A stretch of DNA of 64,000 nt. Origin: Synechococcus sp. WH 7803. GTDB taxonomy: Bacteria > Cyanobacteriota > Cyanobacteriia > PCC-6307 > Cyanobiaceae. The notes below the pieces were generated by a model that was given only the letters and a program-made list of their open reading frames with translations, did not search any database and had not been told where the DNA came from. The translations under genes and the position numbers were made by a program. Every line of letters begins with the position of its first letter. Position 1 is the stretch's first letter. The stretch spans positions 248,001 to 312,000 of the forward strand of contig CT971583.1 of assembly GCA_000063505.1 (NCBI GenBank), given 5' to 3'. Positions 44,273 to 53,420 of the stretch are shown here, one piece after another.

Positions 44273-44881
44273 ATGATGCGGACAGGTGAAATCCACCGGG
44301 TCACCGGAGAAACCGATGTGCAGGTGCGCCTGAACCTCGATGGCAGCGGCCAGTGCCAGGCCAGCACCGGTGTGGCTTTTCTTGATCACATGCTCCAACA
44401 GATCAGCAGCCATGGCCTGATCGATCTTGAGATCAGCGCGCGCGGGGACACGCACATTGATGATCACCACACCAATGAAGATGTGGGCATCGCCGTGGGT
44501 CAGGCCCTGGCTCAGGCCCTCGGGGACCGCCGCGGCATTCATCGCTTTGGCCACTTCCTCGCGCCGCTTGATGAAGCGCTGGTGCAGGTGGCCCTGGATT
44601 GTTCCGGCCGGCCGCATCTGAGTTACAGCCTCAGCATTCCCAGCCAGAAAATCGGCACATATGACACTGAGTTGGTGAAGGAGTTCTTCGTGGCGGTGGT
44701 GAACAACAGCGGGCTCACCCTGCACATTCGCCAGCTCGACGGTGCCAATTCCCACCACATCGTGGAGGCTTGTTTCAAGGCCTTCGCCCGGGCGTTGCGC
44801 CAAGCCACGGAAATCGACCCACGCCGGGCCGATGCGGTGCCAAGCAGCAAGGGAGTGCTGGAGCAGGCGGGCATGAACTAA
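44273..44881 (+). CDS. hisB: Imidazoleglycerol-phosphate dehydratase
   Basis: HisB dehydrates imidazole glycerol phosphate in histidine synthesis. The 202-residue length is that of the monofunctional enzyme. Metal-binding and family blocks are [50 protein letters not shown] and [17 protein letters not shown]. The start at the first of two ATGs (44273) is likely. It follows fabI and precedes the carotenoid oxygenase gene with 55 bases between. Confidence 0.95.
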   Translation: MMRTGEIHRVTGETDVQVRLNLDGSGQCQASTGVAFLDHMLQQISSHGLIDLEISARGDTHIDDHHTNEDVGIAVGQALAQALGDRRGIHRFGHFLAPLDEALVQVALDCSGRPHLSYSLSIPSQKIGTYDTELVKEFFVAVVNNSGLTLHIRQLDGANSHHIVEACFKAFARALRQATEIDPRRADAVPSSKGVLEQAGMN

Positions 44882-44936
44882 AGCGCGCGCTTCACAGTCC
44901 GTTACGAGAGGATGGTGGGGCATTGCTCCGTCTTCT

Positions 44937-46424
44937 GTGACTGTTGCTCCCGCTGTTGACCGCTTTGCGCGCTCGGAATGGGCCAGTGCCTTTCGCAATG
45001 TGGAGCAGGAGCTCACCGATGTGCCCCTGACCCCGGCGCGCGGCACCATCCCTTCCGACTTGGTCGGAACCCTGTACCGCAACGGTCCCGGTCGGCTTGA
45101 GCGCAATGGCCAGCGCGTGCATCACCCCTTCGATGGCGATGGGATGATCACGGCCCTGCGCTTTGAAGAGGGCGCGCTTGCCCTCAGCAATCGCTTTGTG
45201 CGAACCGCCGGTTGGCAGGAAGAGGAAGCAGCGGGAAAGGTGCTGTATCGCGGTGTGTTCGGCAGCCAGAAGCCCGGCGGGCGCTTGGCGAATGCCTTTG
45301 ATCTGCGCTTAAAGAACATCGCCAACACCGGGGTGGTGCAGTTGGGTGACCAATTACTGGCGCTCTGGGAAGCGGCGGAACCGCATGCGCTGGATCCCCG
45401 CACCCTGGAAACCCATGGCATCAGCCTTCTGGGCGGCGTGCTCAAGAAAGGTGAGGCCTTCAGTGCGCACCCGCGCTTCGATCCCGGCCATCACGACCGT
45501 CCACGCATGGTCACCTTCGGGGTCAAAACCGGACCGCGCAGCACCATCCGCTTGATGGAGTTCGCCACCGAAACCGACGCTGCTGCAGGCATCAAGGCCG
45601 GCGATCTTCTCTGTGAACGCAAAGACAGTTTCAACGGCTTTGCTTTTCTCCACGATTTTGCGATCACACCCAACTGGGCGGTGTTTCTTCAGAACGCCAT
45701 CGCCTTCAATCCTCTGCCGTTTGTCCTCGGCCAGAAGGGGGCGGCGCAGTGCCTGGAGTCGAAGCCGGATGGTCAGGCCAAGTTCTGGTTGATTCCCCGG
45801 GAAAGCGGTGCCTTCGCCGGGCAGCCGCCACGCATCGTTGATGCCCCGGATGGCTTTGTGTTCCACCACCTCAACGCTTGGGAAGACGACGGCGATGTGG
45901 TGGTGGAAAGCATCTATTACAGCGATTTCCCCTCGGTTGGCCCGGAGATGGACTTCACCGCAGTGGATTTCGATCTGATTCCAGAGGGCCTGCTGGAGCA
46001 ATGCCGCATCACCCTGGAGAGTGGTGAGGTGAAGACCACGCGCCTGAGCGAACGCTGCTGCGAATTCGCCATGGTGAATCCTGACAAGGAAGGTCTCCCT
46101 TGTCGCTATGCCTGGATGGCCGCCGCCGCTCGGGAGCAGGGCAATGACCCCCTGCAGGTGATCAAGAAGCTGGATCTCAGCACTGGGGATCGCCAGATCT
46201 GGAGTGCCGCACCCCATGGTTTCGTCAGCGAACCGCTGATGGTTCCCCGCCCCGGTGCCAGCGCTGAGGACGATGGCTGGATCCTGGAACTGGTCTGGAA
46301 TGGGGCTCGGGAAGGATCCGACCTGGTGATTCTTGATGCAGCTGATCTCAAGGAGGTTGCCGTGATTGAGCTGCCTCTAGCGATTCCCCACGGGCTGCAT
46401 GGCAGCTGGGTGGAAGCCCGCTGA
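44937..46424 (+). CDS. Carotenoid cleavage oxygenase (RPE65/ACO family)
   Basis: The 495-residue protein belongs to the Fe(II)-dependent carotenoid oxygenases. The four iron-ligand histidine regions are recognisable: SAHPRF (His178), FLHDFAIT (His239), FHHLNAWEDDGD (His310 or 311), and HGLHGSW (His485/488). Near the N-terminus is GTLYRNGPGRLERNG. It would cleave a carotenoid or apocarotenoid to an aldehyde such as retinal, with the exact substrate unknown. The GTG at 44937 is used. Its upstream neighbours fabI and hisB are in the same direction but unrelated in function. Confidence 0.92.
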   Translation: MTVAPAVDRFARSEWASAFRNVEQELTDVPLTPARGTIPSDLVGTLYRNGPGRLERNGQRVHHPFDGDGMITALRFEEGALALSNRFVRTAGWQEEEAAGKVLYRGVFGSQKPGGRLANAFDLRLKNIANTGVVQLGDQLLALWEAAEPHALDPRTLETHGISLLGGVLKKGEAFSAHPRFDPGHHDRPRMVTFGVKTGPRSTIRLMEFATETDAAAGIKAGDLLCERKDSFNGFAFLHDFAITPNWAVFLQNAIAFNPLPFVLGQKGAAQCLESKPDGQAKFWLIPRESGAFAGQPPRIVDAPDGFVFHHLNAWEDDGDVVVESIYYSDFPSVGPEMDFTAVDFDLIPEGLLEQCRITLESGEVKTTRLSERCCEFAMVNPDKEGLPCRYAWMAAAAREQGNDPLQVIKKLDLSTGDRQIWSAAPHGFVSEPLMVPRPGASAEDDGWILELVWNGAREGSDLVILDAADLKEVAVIELPLAIPHGLHGSWVEAR

Positions 46425-46530
46425 TCGGATGGATTCTGAGAGAACTGGCGGCTAACGCGTCACCGTTCAGTCACCCGCGCATCGTCCGAGGGATTGAGAC
46501 TGCCTTCAGGTTGTGTCGTCGCCGTCCGCC

Positions 46531-47235
46531 ATGCGCCCTTGGACATCCGCTCTTCGCCTCTTCGCCGTTCCGATGGCGGTCGTGGCGCTTCCTGCACTTT
46601 CAACGCCGCTGCGGGCGCAGGTTCAGGGACCTCGATGCAACGGCACCGTGCTGCACCTGACTGTGCAGGAGCGAGGCGATACGCGCACCGACCGTTTTCG
46701 CTTCCTGCTTCGTTTGGAGGCTGAAGGGTCCAAGGCCGCTGCTGCTCTGGAGCAGCTCAATGGTCGTCTCGCCCGGGTGCGCACAGAGCTCAGGCCCTTG
46801 GTGCAAGGCGATCTGGAAGTGCCGGCGCCGAACACATTCCCCATCGGTCAATCGCAGTCTCCTGATCGCTACCGGGCGTCCACAACCATCCGAGGCTCGG
46901 TCAGTCGCAGCAAGTACGACACGCTGATTCAGCGGGCCGGCCGCCTGCCCGGGGTTCGCCTCCAGGGCATGACCTCCCTGGCTTCAGTGCAGGGCCAGAC
47001 GGAGCTGGAGGAGCGCTTGCTCAAGCGGGCCTTGGAGCGTGGTCAGTCGCAGGCGGCGCGCACGGCTTCCGCCCTGGGGCTATCCAAGGTGAAGTTGTTG
47101 CGCATTGATCAGCGCAGCCAGCCCGCGACCCGTGGGCTGGCGATGGCGGCAACGGCCGCTCCCCGCTTCAGACCCGGGGAGGCTCCGCTTCCCACCGGGA
47201 GTCTGAGCCTCACCCTGGATTACTGCCTGTCCTAA
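46531..47235 (+). CDS. Exported SIMPL-domain (DUF541-like) protein
   Basis: The 234-residue product starts at an ATG (46531) with a signal peptide (WTSALRLFAVPMAVVALPAL, likely cleavage after PLRAQ). The mature part has repeated patterns typical of SIMPL proteins: GTVLHLTVQERGDTRTDR, a segment SLASVQGQTELEERLLKRALE, and SLTLDYCL at the end. SIMPL proteins are periplasmic and of unclear biochemical function. A start a few codons upstream is possible. It lies alone between the carotenoid oxygenase and the MFS transporter genes, with 106 bases of leader that show no clear gene. Confidence 0.68.
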   Translation: MRPWTSALRLFAVPMAVVALPALSTPLRAQVQGPRCNGTVLHLTVQERGDTRTDRFRFLLRLEAEGSKAAAALEQLNGRLARVRTELRPLVQGDLEVPAPNTFPIGQSQSPDRYRASTTIRGSVSRSKYDTLIQRAGRLPGVRLQGMTSLASVQGQTELEERLLKRALERGQSQAARTASALGLSKVKLLRIDQRSQPATRGLAMAATAAPRFRPGEAPLPTGSLSLTLDYCLS

Positions 47236-47292
47236 GCCGCCAAGCACAACCCGATGATCCCTTCACACTGAGCTCGTTGTTGCACGCTTGCT

Positions 47293-48525
47293 GTGCGTGA
47301 TCGCCTGCTTTGGCTGTTCAGCCTTCTCTTTGTTCTCTGGTTGGTCTGGGTGGAGACCGGCTTTCAGTACTACGAAAGGGCGCTCGGTTCGGAGTTGCTT
47401 GTTCGGCCAGCGGGTCTGGCCCTGATTGCAGGCAGCTTTCTGGTGCCCTACGGGCTTGTGCAGGTTCCCGTGGGGCGACTGATCGATCGCGGCCGGGTTG
47501 AGCTCTGGCTGCTTCTGGCTGCGTTGGTCGCTGCGAGTTGCAGCGTGGTGTTTGCCCGCAGTGAAACCCTCATGGGGTTGTTGCTCTCCCGGATCGGCAC
47601 GGGGATGGCTTGTGCCGTTGCATTCCCGGCTTCGGCGGTTCTGGCGCGGCGCACCCTGCCGACCCATCGCTTTGCGTTGGCGATGGGATGCACCGATGCT
47701 CTGGTGGGTTTGGGGGCTGCGCTCGCTGCGCTGGTTCCCCTGCTTCTGGGTCGCTCAGCCTGGCGGGGTTTGGTGCTGCTCCAGGGCCTTTCGCTGCTGC
47801 TGGTGGTGGCCTTGCCGGTGTTGCTCCTGGGTGTGTGCAGCAACGGGCGGGCCCGGGTGGAATCGCTGCCGATCAGCGCGTCTGTGGTGAACGTGCCGCG
47901 CTGGAGCCGGGGGGGCGTGCTGCGACTGATTCAGTGCTGCCTGCTCTATGCCTGGGGGCTGGGATTTGTGTTCGGGATGGCCCAGTACGGCCTTCTCTCC
48001 ACCCTGAAGGGATGGTCCAGCCCCTTGATGGAAGGACTCACCCTCACCATGTCCATCGGTTTGATGGTGGGCATGGTCGGCAGTGGGGCGCTGGGTGGTC
48101 GGCCTCAGCGACGGGGCCGTGTGCTGCTGCTGGGAACCCTCCTCACGCTGTTGTCCCTGCTTCTTCTGCTGGCATCCTGGATTCCCCAACCGCTGTTGCA
48201 GCTGCCGGCGCTCACCTTCGGCATCGGCATGGGTTCGGCCGTTTTGGCCTTCCCGATTGCGGAGGCCTCGGCTCCTGCCGGACAGACGGCGATGACCGTT
48301 TCGATCGTCAACACCTGCGGAACCCTGATGGGCGGAGTGATGACCGTGGTGTCAGGCTTGATCCTGCAGGCTTCGCCAAGCGGTGATCTCTCGCTGGTGC
48401 TGGTGATCTATGGCGCACTCGCCCTGTTTGGGGTCGCGATGGCGGGCTGGATCAGCTTGAACCCGGAGCCTGTTGACGCTGCTGCCATTCCTTCCAGGCC
48501 AGACGCGGTGCCGTCCAGAGAGTGA
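47293..48525 (+). CDS. Major facilitator superfamily transporter
   Basis: The 410-residue polytopic protein has about twelve hydrophobic segments in two halves. VPVGRLIDRGR follows helix 2, at the place of the MFS loop motif, and LLSRIGTGMACAVAFPAS corresponds to the early helix 4/5 region. The first helix has an aromatic-acidic character (LVWVETGFQYYER) common in sugar-phosphate/anion-type MFS proteins. Substrate and direction are unknown. A GTG at 47293 is the likely start. The 3' end overlaps the BCCT transporter gene (convergent) by 74 bases. Confidence 0.85.
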   Translation: MRDRLLWLFSLLFVLWLVWVETGFQYYERALGSELLVRPAGLALIAGSFLVPYGLVQVPVGRLIDRGRVELWLLLAALVAASCSVVFARSETLMGLLLSRIGTGMACAVAFPASAVLARRTLPTHRFALAMGCTDALVGLGAALAALVPLLLGRSAWRGLVLLQGLSLLLVVALPVLLLGVCSNGRARVESLPISASVVNVPRWSRGGVLRLIQCCLLYAWGLGFVFGMAQYGLLSTLKGWSSPLMEGLTLTMSIGLMVGMVGSGALGGRPQRRGRVLLLGTLLTLLSLLLLLASWIPQPLLQLPALTFGIGMGSAVLAFPIAEASAPAGQTAMTVSIVNTCGTLMGGVMTVVSGLILQASPSGDLSLVLVIYGALALFGVAMAGWISLNPEPVDAAAIPSRPDAVPSRE

Positions 48526-50032
48526 TCAGCACCAGGGGGGTGACCGGAACGGCTGAAATCACAATGAAGGCCTGCAGAGCATTGATCGATGTGCTGTCTC
48601 CCAGGCTGGTTCCGATGCGCAGCAACACCAGGGTGAGGCTGCCAATCATCAGGGCCCAGAACAGACGCAGAAGGGCGGGTGGCTTGCGCTGGGCACTCAC
48701 CACCATGGCAGCCGCGTAGCTCATCGAGTCGGCGCTGGTGGCCATGAACAGCACCACCAGAATCAGACCAACAGGAATCAGCAGCCAGGGGAGTGGGAGC
48801 TGGCCAAGGATGGCGAGCAGAGCGCCTGCTTCGCCACTGGCAGCCAGAGGGCCACTGATGGCTCCTGGATTGCTCAGCTCCAGTTGCATGCCAGTGCCCC
48901 CCAGCAGGGTGAACCAAAGATTGGTCACGATTGGGCAGAGGATCGCCACGGCGAGCACCAGTTCGCGCAGGGTTCGGCCCCGGCTCACGCCTGCGGTGAA
49001 CAGCCCCATCAAGGGGGCGTATCCAAGAAACCAGCCCCAGTAGAACACCGTCCAGGCATTGACCCAGTTATCGGGCCCACGGTTGGGAGCCAGGGCCATC
49101 GGCACCAAGTTGCTCACGTAGAGCGTGAAGGAACTGGCGAAGTGTTGAATCAGCCAAACACCGGGCCCCAGCAGAAGCAAGGCCGCTGCGAGGCCAAGCG
49201 TCAGCCAAACGTTCACTTCCGACAGCCATTTGATGCCCCGTTGAATGCCGCTCACCGTGGATGTGGCGAACACGGCGGTGAGCAGGACCACCACCAACGA
49301 CTGCAGCCCTGCGCTGTCGCTGAGGCCAGGCAGCATGCCGGCGGCGTTGCTCAGCTGCAGTGACAGGAAGCCGAGGGGGCCCACCGTGCCAGCAATGGCT
49401 GCCACCACAGACAGTCCGTCGGCCAAGTCCCCAAGCGGGCCTTCGACCCATCGATGGGGAAGCAGTCCCACCAGAAGAGTGCGAGGCCGCAGGGGTTCTC
49501 CGCGCTGCTCCTGGATCGACAGGGTGATTGTGACCGTGGTGGCCACCAGTGCCCAAGCCAGGAATCCCCAGTGCAGGAAGCTCACGGCCAAAGAGGGATC
49601 GACAGCTGCCGCTGTGGAACCTTTGACAGCGCTGAAATAGGGCGCGGGCGTGCGGAAGTGGAACAGGGGCTCGGCCGCTGACCAGAACACACCGCCACCC
49701 GCCAGCAGCGTGCAGATCAGCACGGCGCACCAGTCAAAGAATTTCAGGCTTGGCTTGGCATCGACGCCTCCCAAGCGCAGGCGTCCCACGGGACTGATCG
49801 CCATCACCACGGCAATTACGAACAGCAACAGCACCATCCACTGCCACAAGCCGCCCAGGGATCCACTGACGATGGCTTTGCCGGAGCTGGTGAATTGCTG
49901 GGCGAGTGTGAGGTCAACGGCCGCCAGCACCAGGAAGGCCAGCAGAGGCCCTGCGCCGATCCAGAGGGGAGGACGACGCCACCAGGGCCCTGCCGAAACA
50001 GGACCGTCGCCGAGGTTGGTTGGATCGCTCAC
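48452..50032 (-). CDS. BCCT family transporter (betaine/choline-type)
   Basis: The 526-residue transporter has about twelve helices and the BCCT signature region NAWTVFYWGWFLGYAPLMGLF, with the aromatic cage motif, and GVFWSAAEPLFHF in an early loop. These proteins use sodium or proton gradients to import quaternary-amine or trimethylamine-like compounds such as glycine betaine or carnitine. It is the last gene of a four-gene unit with an oxidase, a leucine-dehydrogenase-like protein and a SABATH methyltransferase, 35 bases after the oxidase gene. It probably brings in the substrate for that pathway. Confidence 0.92.
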   Translation of the reverse strand: MSDPTNLGDGPVSAGPWWRRPPLWIGAGPLLAFLVLAAVDLTLAQQFTSSGKAIVSGSLGGLWQWMVLLLFVIAVVMAISPVGRLRLGGVDAKPSLKFFDWCAVLICTLLAGGGVFWSAAEPLFHFRTPAPYFSAVKGSTAAAVDPSLAVSFLHWGFLAWALVATTVTITLSIQEQRGEPLRPRTLLVGLLPHRWVEGPLGDLADGLSVVAAIAGTVGPLGFLSLQLSNAAGMLPGLSDSAGLQSLVVVLLTAVFATSTVSGIQRGIKWLSEVNVWLTLGLAAALLLLGPGVWLIQHFASSFTLYVSNLVPMALAPNRGPDNWVNAWTVFYWGWFLGYAPLMGLFTAGVSRGRTLRELVLAVAILCPIVTNLWFTLLGGTGMQLELSNPGAISGPLAASGEAGALLAILGQLPLPWLLIPVGLILVVLFMATSADSMSYAAAMVVSAQRKPPALLRLFWALMIGSLTLVLLRIGTSLGDSTSINALQAFIVISAVPVTPLVLITLWTAPRLAWKEWQQRQQAPGSS

Positions 50033-50067
50033 GAAAACGCCTTAACGAAGAACTGACGGGTCGCGCT

Positions 50068-51255
50068 TCAGGCGCGCACGGCCTCACGTTGATGACTCCA
50101 GCAGGAGAGATCCACGGCCGGTGATTCACCGCAGGCCAGTCGGGCGAGGGAATCGCCAACGAGAGGAGCGAATTTGAACGCCTGGCCCGAGCCGCCTGCA
50201 AACAGGCTGAGCTTTGGCGTGAGGCGATCGAGAACGAAGTTCACATCGCTCGTCATGGAGTAGGGGCTCATCACCGTCTCCACCCGCTCCTGCACTCCGT
50301 TGAGTTCGTTGAACAGGAAGGTGTCGAGAAGTTCGAGCAGTCGCGCCGGGGCTTCACTGCACATGGCATTCGGTTCAGCAACCCGCAGCTCCTTGGGAGC
50401 CCAGTCGATACCGGCCTTGATGCGCGGCCGTCCATCTGCCGTGTGGCTGAGGACAGGGAATCCGTAGTACAGGCCGCCATCGTCGCCGCGTTCCCGTTGG
50501 AAGCAGAACCATTGCGGATAGCGATCTGCCAAGGCGGGGTCAACGGTGTAATGCGCCCACAACATCGGCCAGATCTCGAGCTTTGGAGACAGACCCAGCG
50601 GGGCCAGCAACAGATCGCTCCAGATGCCGCAAGCCACCACCACCTGATCGGCAGCGATGTGATGACCGTCAGCCAGGGTCACGCCGCCGCCGTCGGCATC
50701 AATTCCTTTCACTGGAGTGCCCTCCAGAAGGCGATGACCCGCCTGTTCCGCTGTGCGCCGCCAGTGGGCGATCACCTTGTCACTGCGGACTGCTCCTGCG
50801 GTGGGTTCGAATAAACCTGTGAAGTCGGCCTTGGGTTTGAGGGGAAAACGTTCGGCGATCTCCTTTGCGCTCAGAGCCTCGTAGGGAATGTTCTGTTCAT
50901 CCATTACCCGCCGGGCACCGGGAATGGACCCTTCGATGGTTTCTTCGTCCCAACTTTCGCCGTAGAACAACAACCCGTGGGTTTCCCTCAGGGGCTCTCC
51001 GGCGTGCTGCTCTTCCTGCCGCCAGAGGCGATTGGCCTCCTGGGCCAGTCGGCAGAGCACCGGGTCGGAATACATCTCCCGGAACATCCGGGTTTCACCG
51101 AAGCTGCTGGCCCGTGCATGGGCCAGCGTCTTCGCTTCCAACAGCACGACATCACGCACTCCCCGTCGGCCGAGAGCTGCTGCACAGCTCAGGCCAGCCA
51201 TGCCGCCACCGACTATCACGACCTCGGCCTTGACAGGCATTGGTGATTGGCTCAT
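50068..51255 (-). CDS. Sarcosine/N-methyltryptophan oxidase-like FAD enzyme (MTOX type)
   Basis: The 395-residue flavoprotein has the N-terminal dinucleotide fold VVIVGGGMAGLSCAAALG and the sarcosine-oxidase-like ASSFGETRMFRE stretch. Its C-terminal segment, SPYSMTSDVNFVLD then GGSGQAFKFAP, aligns with the flavin-attachment region of monomeric sarcosine oxidase. Where the covalent cysteine (Cys315 in the Bacillus enzyme) would be, this protein has Ser330, so the flavin is probably not covalently held. Lys361 in GQAFKF is conserved. It should oxidise an N-methyl amino acid with release of formaldehyde and hydrogen peroxide. Its start overlaps the dehydrogenase stop by 4 bases. Confidence 0.88.
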   Translation of the reverse strand: MSQSPMPVKAEVVIVGGGMAGLSCAAALGRRGVRDVVLLEAKTLAHARASSFGETRMFREMYSDPVLCRLAQEANRLWRQEEQHAGEPLRETHGLLFYGESWDEETIEGSIPGARRVMDEQNIPYEALSAKEIAERFPLKPKADFTGLFEPTAGAVRSDKVIAHWRRTAEQAGHRLLEGTPVKGIDADGGGVTLADGHHIAADQVVVACGIWSDLLLAPLGLSPKLEIWPMLWAHYTVDPALADRYPQWFCFQRERGDDGGLYYGFPVLSHTADGRPRIKAGIDWAPKELRVAEPNAMCSEAPARLLELLDTFLFNELNGVQERVETVMSPYSMTSDVNFVLDRLTPKLSLFAGGSGQAFKFAPLVGDSLARLACGESPAVDLSCWSHQREAVRA

Positions 51256-52307
51256 GCAGCGTCTCCAAAACTGAGGCCGATGGGATCATGCTCCCGTTCT
51301 GCGGCCACTTCCACCAGAGCATCACCCACCGACAGCCCCTGGTCACGCTGATTGAGATAGTTGGTTGCGCGTTGACGCACTTCCTGGCGAACGAAGGCGT
51401 ACACATCGTTGGCACCAGCACCTTCCCAGGCATCCGGTGAAAAGCGTTCGATCGAATCGGCAATCACGGCACCGGCATTCACCAGTGGGTCGGGCAGCAC
51501 GCGGATGTTGCGGCGGCGTAGATCGTCAGCAAGTTGGGGCTGCTGGAAGGGGGCATTGGCCGCTGGTACCACCGCAGCAACCTTCAGTGCGGAGGCCATC
51601 TCCGCATTGATCAGCCCGGAAATGGAGCAGGGGATCAGGAGATCCACCTTGATCTCCCACCAAGGACAGTCGCTGGGCAGGGGGGTGGCTCCAGGAAAAC
51701 TCGCGCGTGATCGGTCGAGATCGGCCGTGAACACAGTCCAACCGTGCTCGACCAGCACGCGAGCCACAGTGCCTCCCACGGCGCCGCAGCCATGCACAAG
51801 AGCACGGCCAGGGGTGGCCTGGCTGAGTTCGGCTTCGAGGACAGCTTCAACGGCGCCCAACGTGCCGTGGGCCGTAGCGGCACTGGCATCCACCGGGCTT
51901 CCGACAGCAGCCAGCACATGGGGGGTAAGCGCCGTCAGGCGCTCCATGTCTTCCAGGCTGGTGTTCAGATCACAGCCGGTGATCATGGCGCCATCGAGGG
52001 ATTCGAGCAGGCCAGCCGTGACCTGGATCAGCTCGTCCTTCACCGCCGCTGGTTCAGCAGCGCGCGCCACGATCTTGCCTCCGGCGAACCCCGTTCCATA
52101 GAGGTCATGCTTGTGCGTCATCAGCCCTGCCAGGCGTTCTCCGTCGGCGATGCACGCTGCGTCGCTTGGATAGTTGAGCAAGCGCAGACCGCCATTGGCG
52201 GGGCGGGCGGAGTCGGTGTTCTCCGCGACGACAAACACCGAGAGATGATCTGAGACGTGCTCAGCCAGCACCGACACGGTCGGCTTGGGACGGGTGATCG
52301 TTGTCAT
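51252..52307 (-). CDS. Leucine/Glu/Phe/Val dehydrogenase-like protein
   Basis: The 351-residue product matches the amino acid dehydrogenase family. PANGGLRLL, then THKHDLYGTGFAGGK with Lys66 and Lys78, and Asp113 in TGCDLN correspond to the two catalytic lysines and the aspartate of leucine dehydrogenase. The NAD domain has HGCGAVGGTVARVL and PCSISGLINAEMASAL. It may deaminate an amino acid to a 2-oxo acid or run in reverse. I chose the ATG at 52307, which shares its last base with the upstream stop; upstream sequence is not family-like. It is in the middle of the coupled operon. Confidence 0.85.
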   Translation of the reverse strand: MTTITRPKPTVSVLAEHVSDHLSVFVVAENTDSARPANGGLRLLNYPSDAACIADGERLAGLMTHKHDLYGTGFAGGKIVARAAEPAAVKDELIQVTAGLLESLDGAMITGCDLNTSLEDMERLTALTPHVLAAVGSPVDASAATAHGTLGAVEAVLEAELSQATPGRALVHGCGAVGGTVARVLVEHGWTVFTADLDRSRASFPGATPLPSDCPWWEIKVDLLIPCSISGLINAEMASALKVAAVVPAANAPFQQPQLADDLRRRNIRVLPDPLVNAGAVIADSIERFSPDAWEGAGANDVYAFVRQEVRQRATNYLNQRDQGLSVGDALVEVAAEREHDPIGLSFGDAA

Positions 52308-53344
52308 CAGGCCACTTTCTCCATCATTTGGTGGTGTTCGACGTAATCGAGGCTCCACTCGCTCGGTGCATCGGCAATGCGTTGCTGGAGGCGCTCATAA
52401 ACGAGGTCAGCGGCCTTGTCACCGGCAGCACTGGCGAAGCTATGGCGACTCCAGCTGCGGATTGTGGCCATCAGGCCTGCCGCAAAGGTGGCCGTATCGC
52501 CATCCTCGTTCCAGCGCCTGCGGTATGGGCACTTCACGTACACCGTGCGTTCATCCACCAGACGCAGGCCGTTGCGGTAAGGCGCTGATGATTCGTCCTT
52601 CAGCGGCGCCATGAATTCATCGGGGGACTTGTAGAAGTTCAGCACCGTGCCGTTGCGGTACTGCTCCTCACTGATCACCCCTTCGTCGGCCAATTCACGC
52701 CAGATCTGATGCAACTGGTCGTGCACATTGCGTGTCTCGCCGCCGTTGTGTCCGAGATAGCGGCCTTCATGGTCCCGTGACAGGTTCACGGTCAGCAGCC
52801 GGCCACCCACAATCAGCTCGCGGCTGCGCAGTTCCAGCACATAGGTCCAGTCCTTGAGGGCCTGGGCCGTGAAGCGCTGCAGCGCATCGGCGTCTCCCGA
52901 GGCCAACACGTGGGTATGGGTATTGAGCGGTCCGGGTGACTCGCTCAGCCAGTGCATGGCTGTTGCGGAGAAGCCGAAACTAATGGTGTTGGGGCCGACG
53001 GAGGGCTCGTAAAAACTCCGGGCACTCACCAGAACGGTGGGCTTGGGGTCCCTGGGAATCTGCAGCGCCAGATTTTCGGCCAGGGCCACGTTGTCGTTGC
53101 TTGGCAGATCGTTGCCGATCAACGTGAGGTGAGCCTGCGGCTGCTTGGCATGCAGGCGATCGAGGATCTGGCTCCAGAGCCCTACGGCGGTCCCTCCATC
53201 GGCTGCTCCGTAATCGATCAGCACGTGGCTGTCAGATACAGGAAGTTGATCCACACAAGTCAGGGCCCAGTCCGAGGCGGCTTCAATGCAGAGGAGAGCG
53301 CCTTCGGTCTGCGCGCTGTAACCCGTGGTCATGGCAATGGCCAT
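52307..53344 (-). CDS. SABATH-type SAM-dependent carboxyl methyltransferase
   Basis: The 345-residue protein has clear SABATH family blocks: GYSAQTEGALL at the N-terminus, IDYGAADGGTAVGLW (SAM site), LTLIGNDLPSNDN, ARSFYEPSVGPNTISFGFSA followed by TAMHWLSESP, and GGRLLTVNLSRD. In plants these enzymes methylate carboxyl groups of salicylate, jasmonate, indole acetate or caffeine precursors. The tryptophan in HWLS usually contacts the substrate. Its substrate in a cyanobacterium is unknown. The stop and the start of the next gene overlap by one base. The start at 53344 could shift to an internal ATG at residue 5. Confidence 0.86.
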   Translation of the reverse strand: MAIAMTTGYSAQTEGALLCIEAASDWALTCVDQLPVSDSHVLIDYGAADGGTAVGLWSQILDRLHAKQPQAHLTLIGNDLPSNDNVALAENLALQIPRDPKPTVLVSARSFYEPSVGPNTISFGFSATAMHWLSESPGPLNTHTHVLASGDADALQRFTAQALKDWTYVLELRSRELIVGGRLLTVNLSRDHEGRYLGHNGGETRNVHDQLHQIWRELADEGVISEEQYRNGTVLNFYKSPDEFMAPLKDESSAPYRNGLRLVDERTVYVKCPYRRRWNEDGDTATFAAGLMATIRSWSRHSFASAAGDKAADLVYERLQQRIADAPSEWSLDYVEHHQMMEKVA

Positions 53345-53420
53345 AGACCTCGTCAGCGACAGCGTTCACGGTACAGGAGTCGTCTGTCAGGACTTCGTGA
53401 CATAGGTCACCACGGTGGTC

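Noticed and set aside
53371-53384. NtcA-like site (GAC-N8-TAC on the minus strand) upstream of the SABATH operon
   Set aside because: Only one half matches the GTA-N8-TAC consensus, and no TAnnnT box lies at the expected distance before the start codon, so it was not called.
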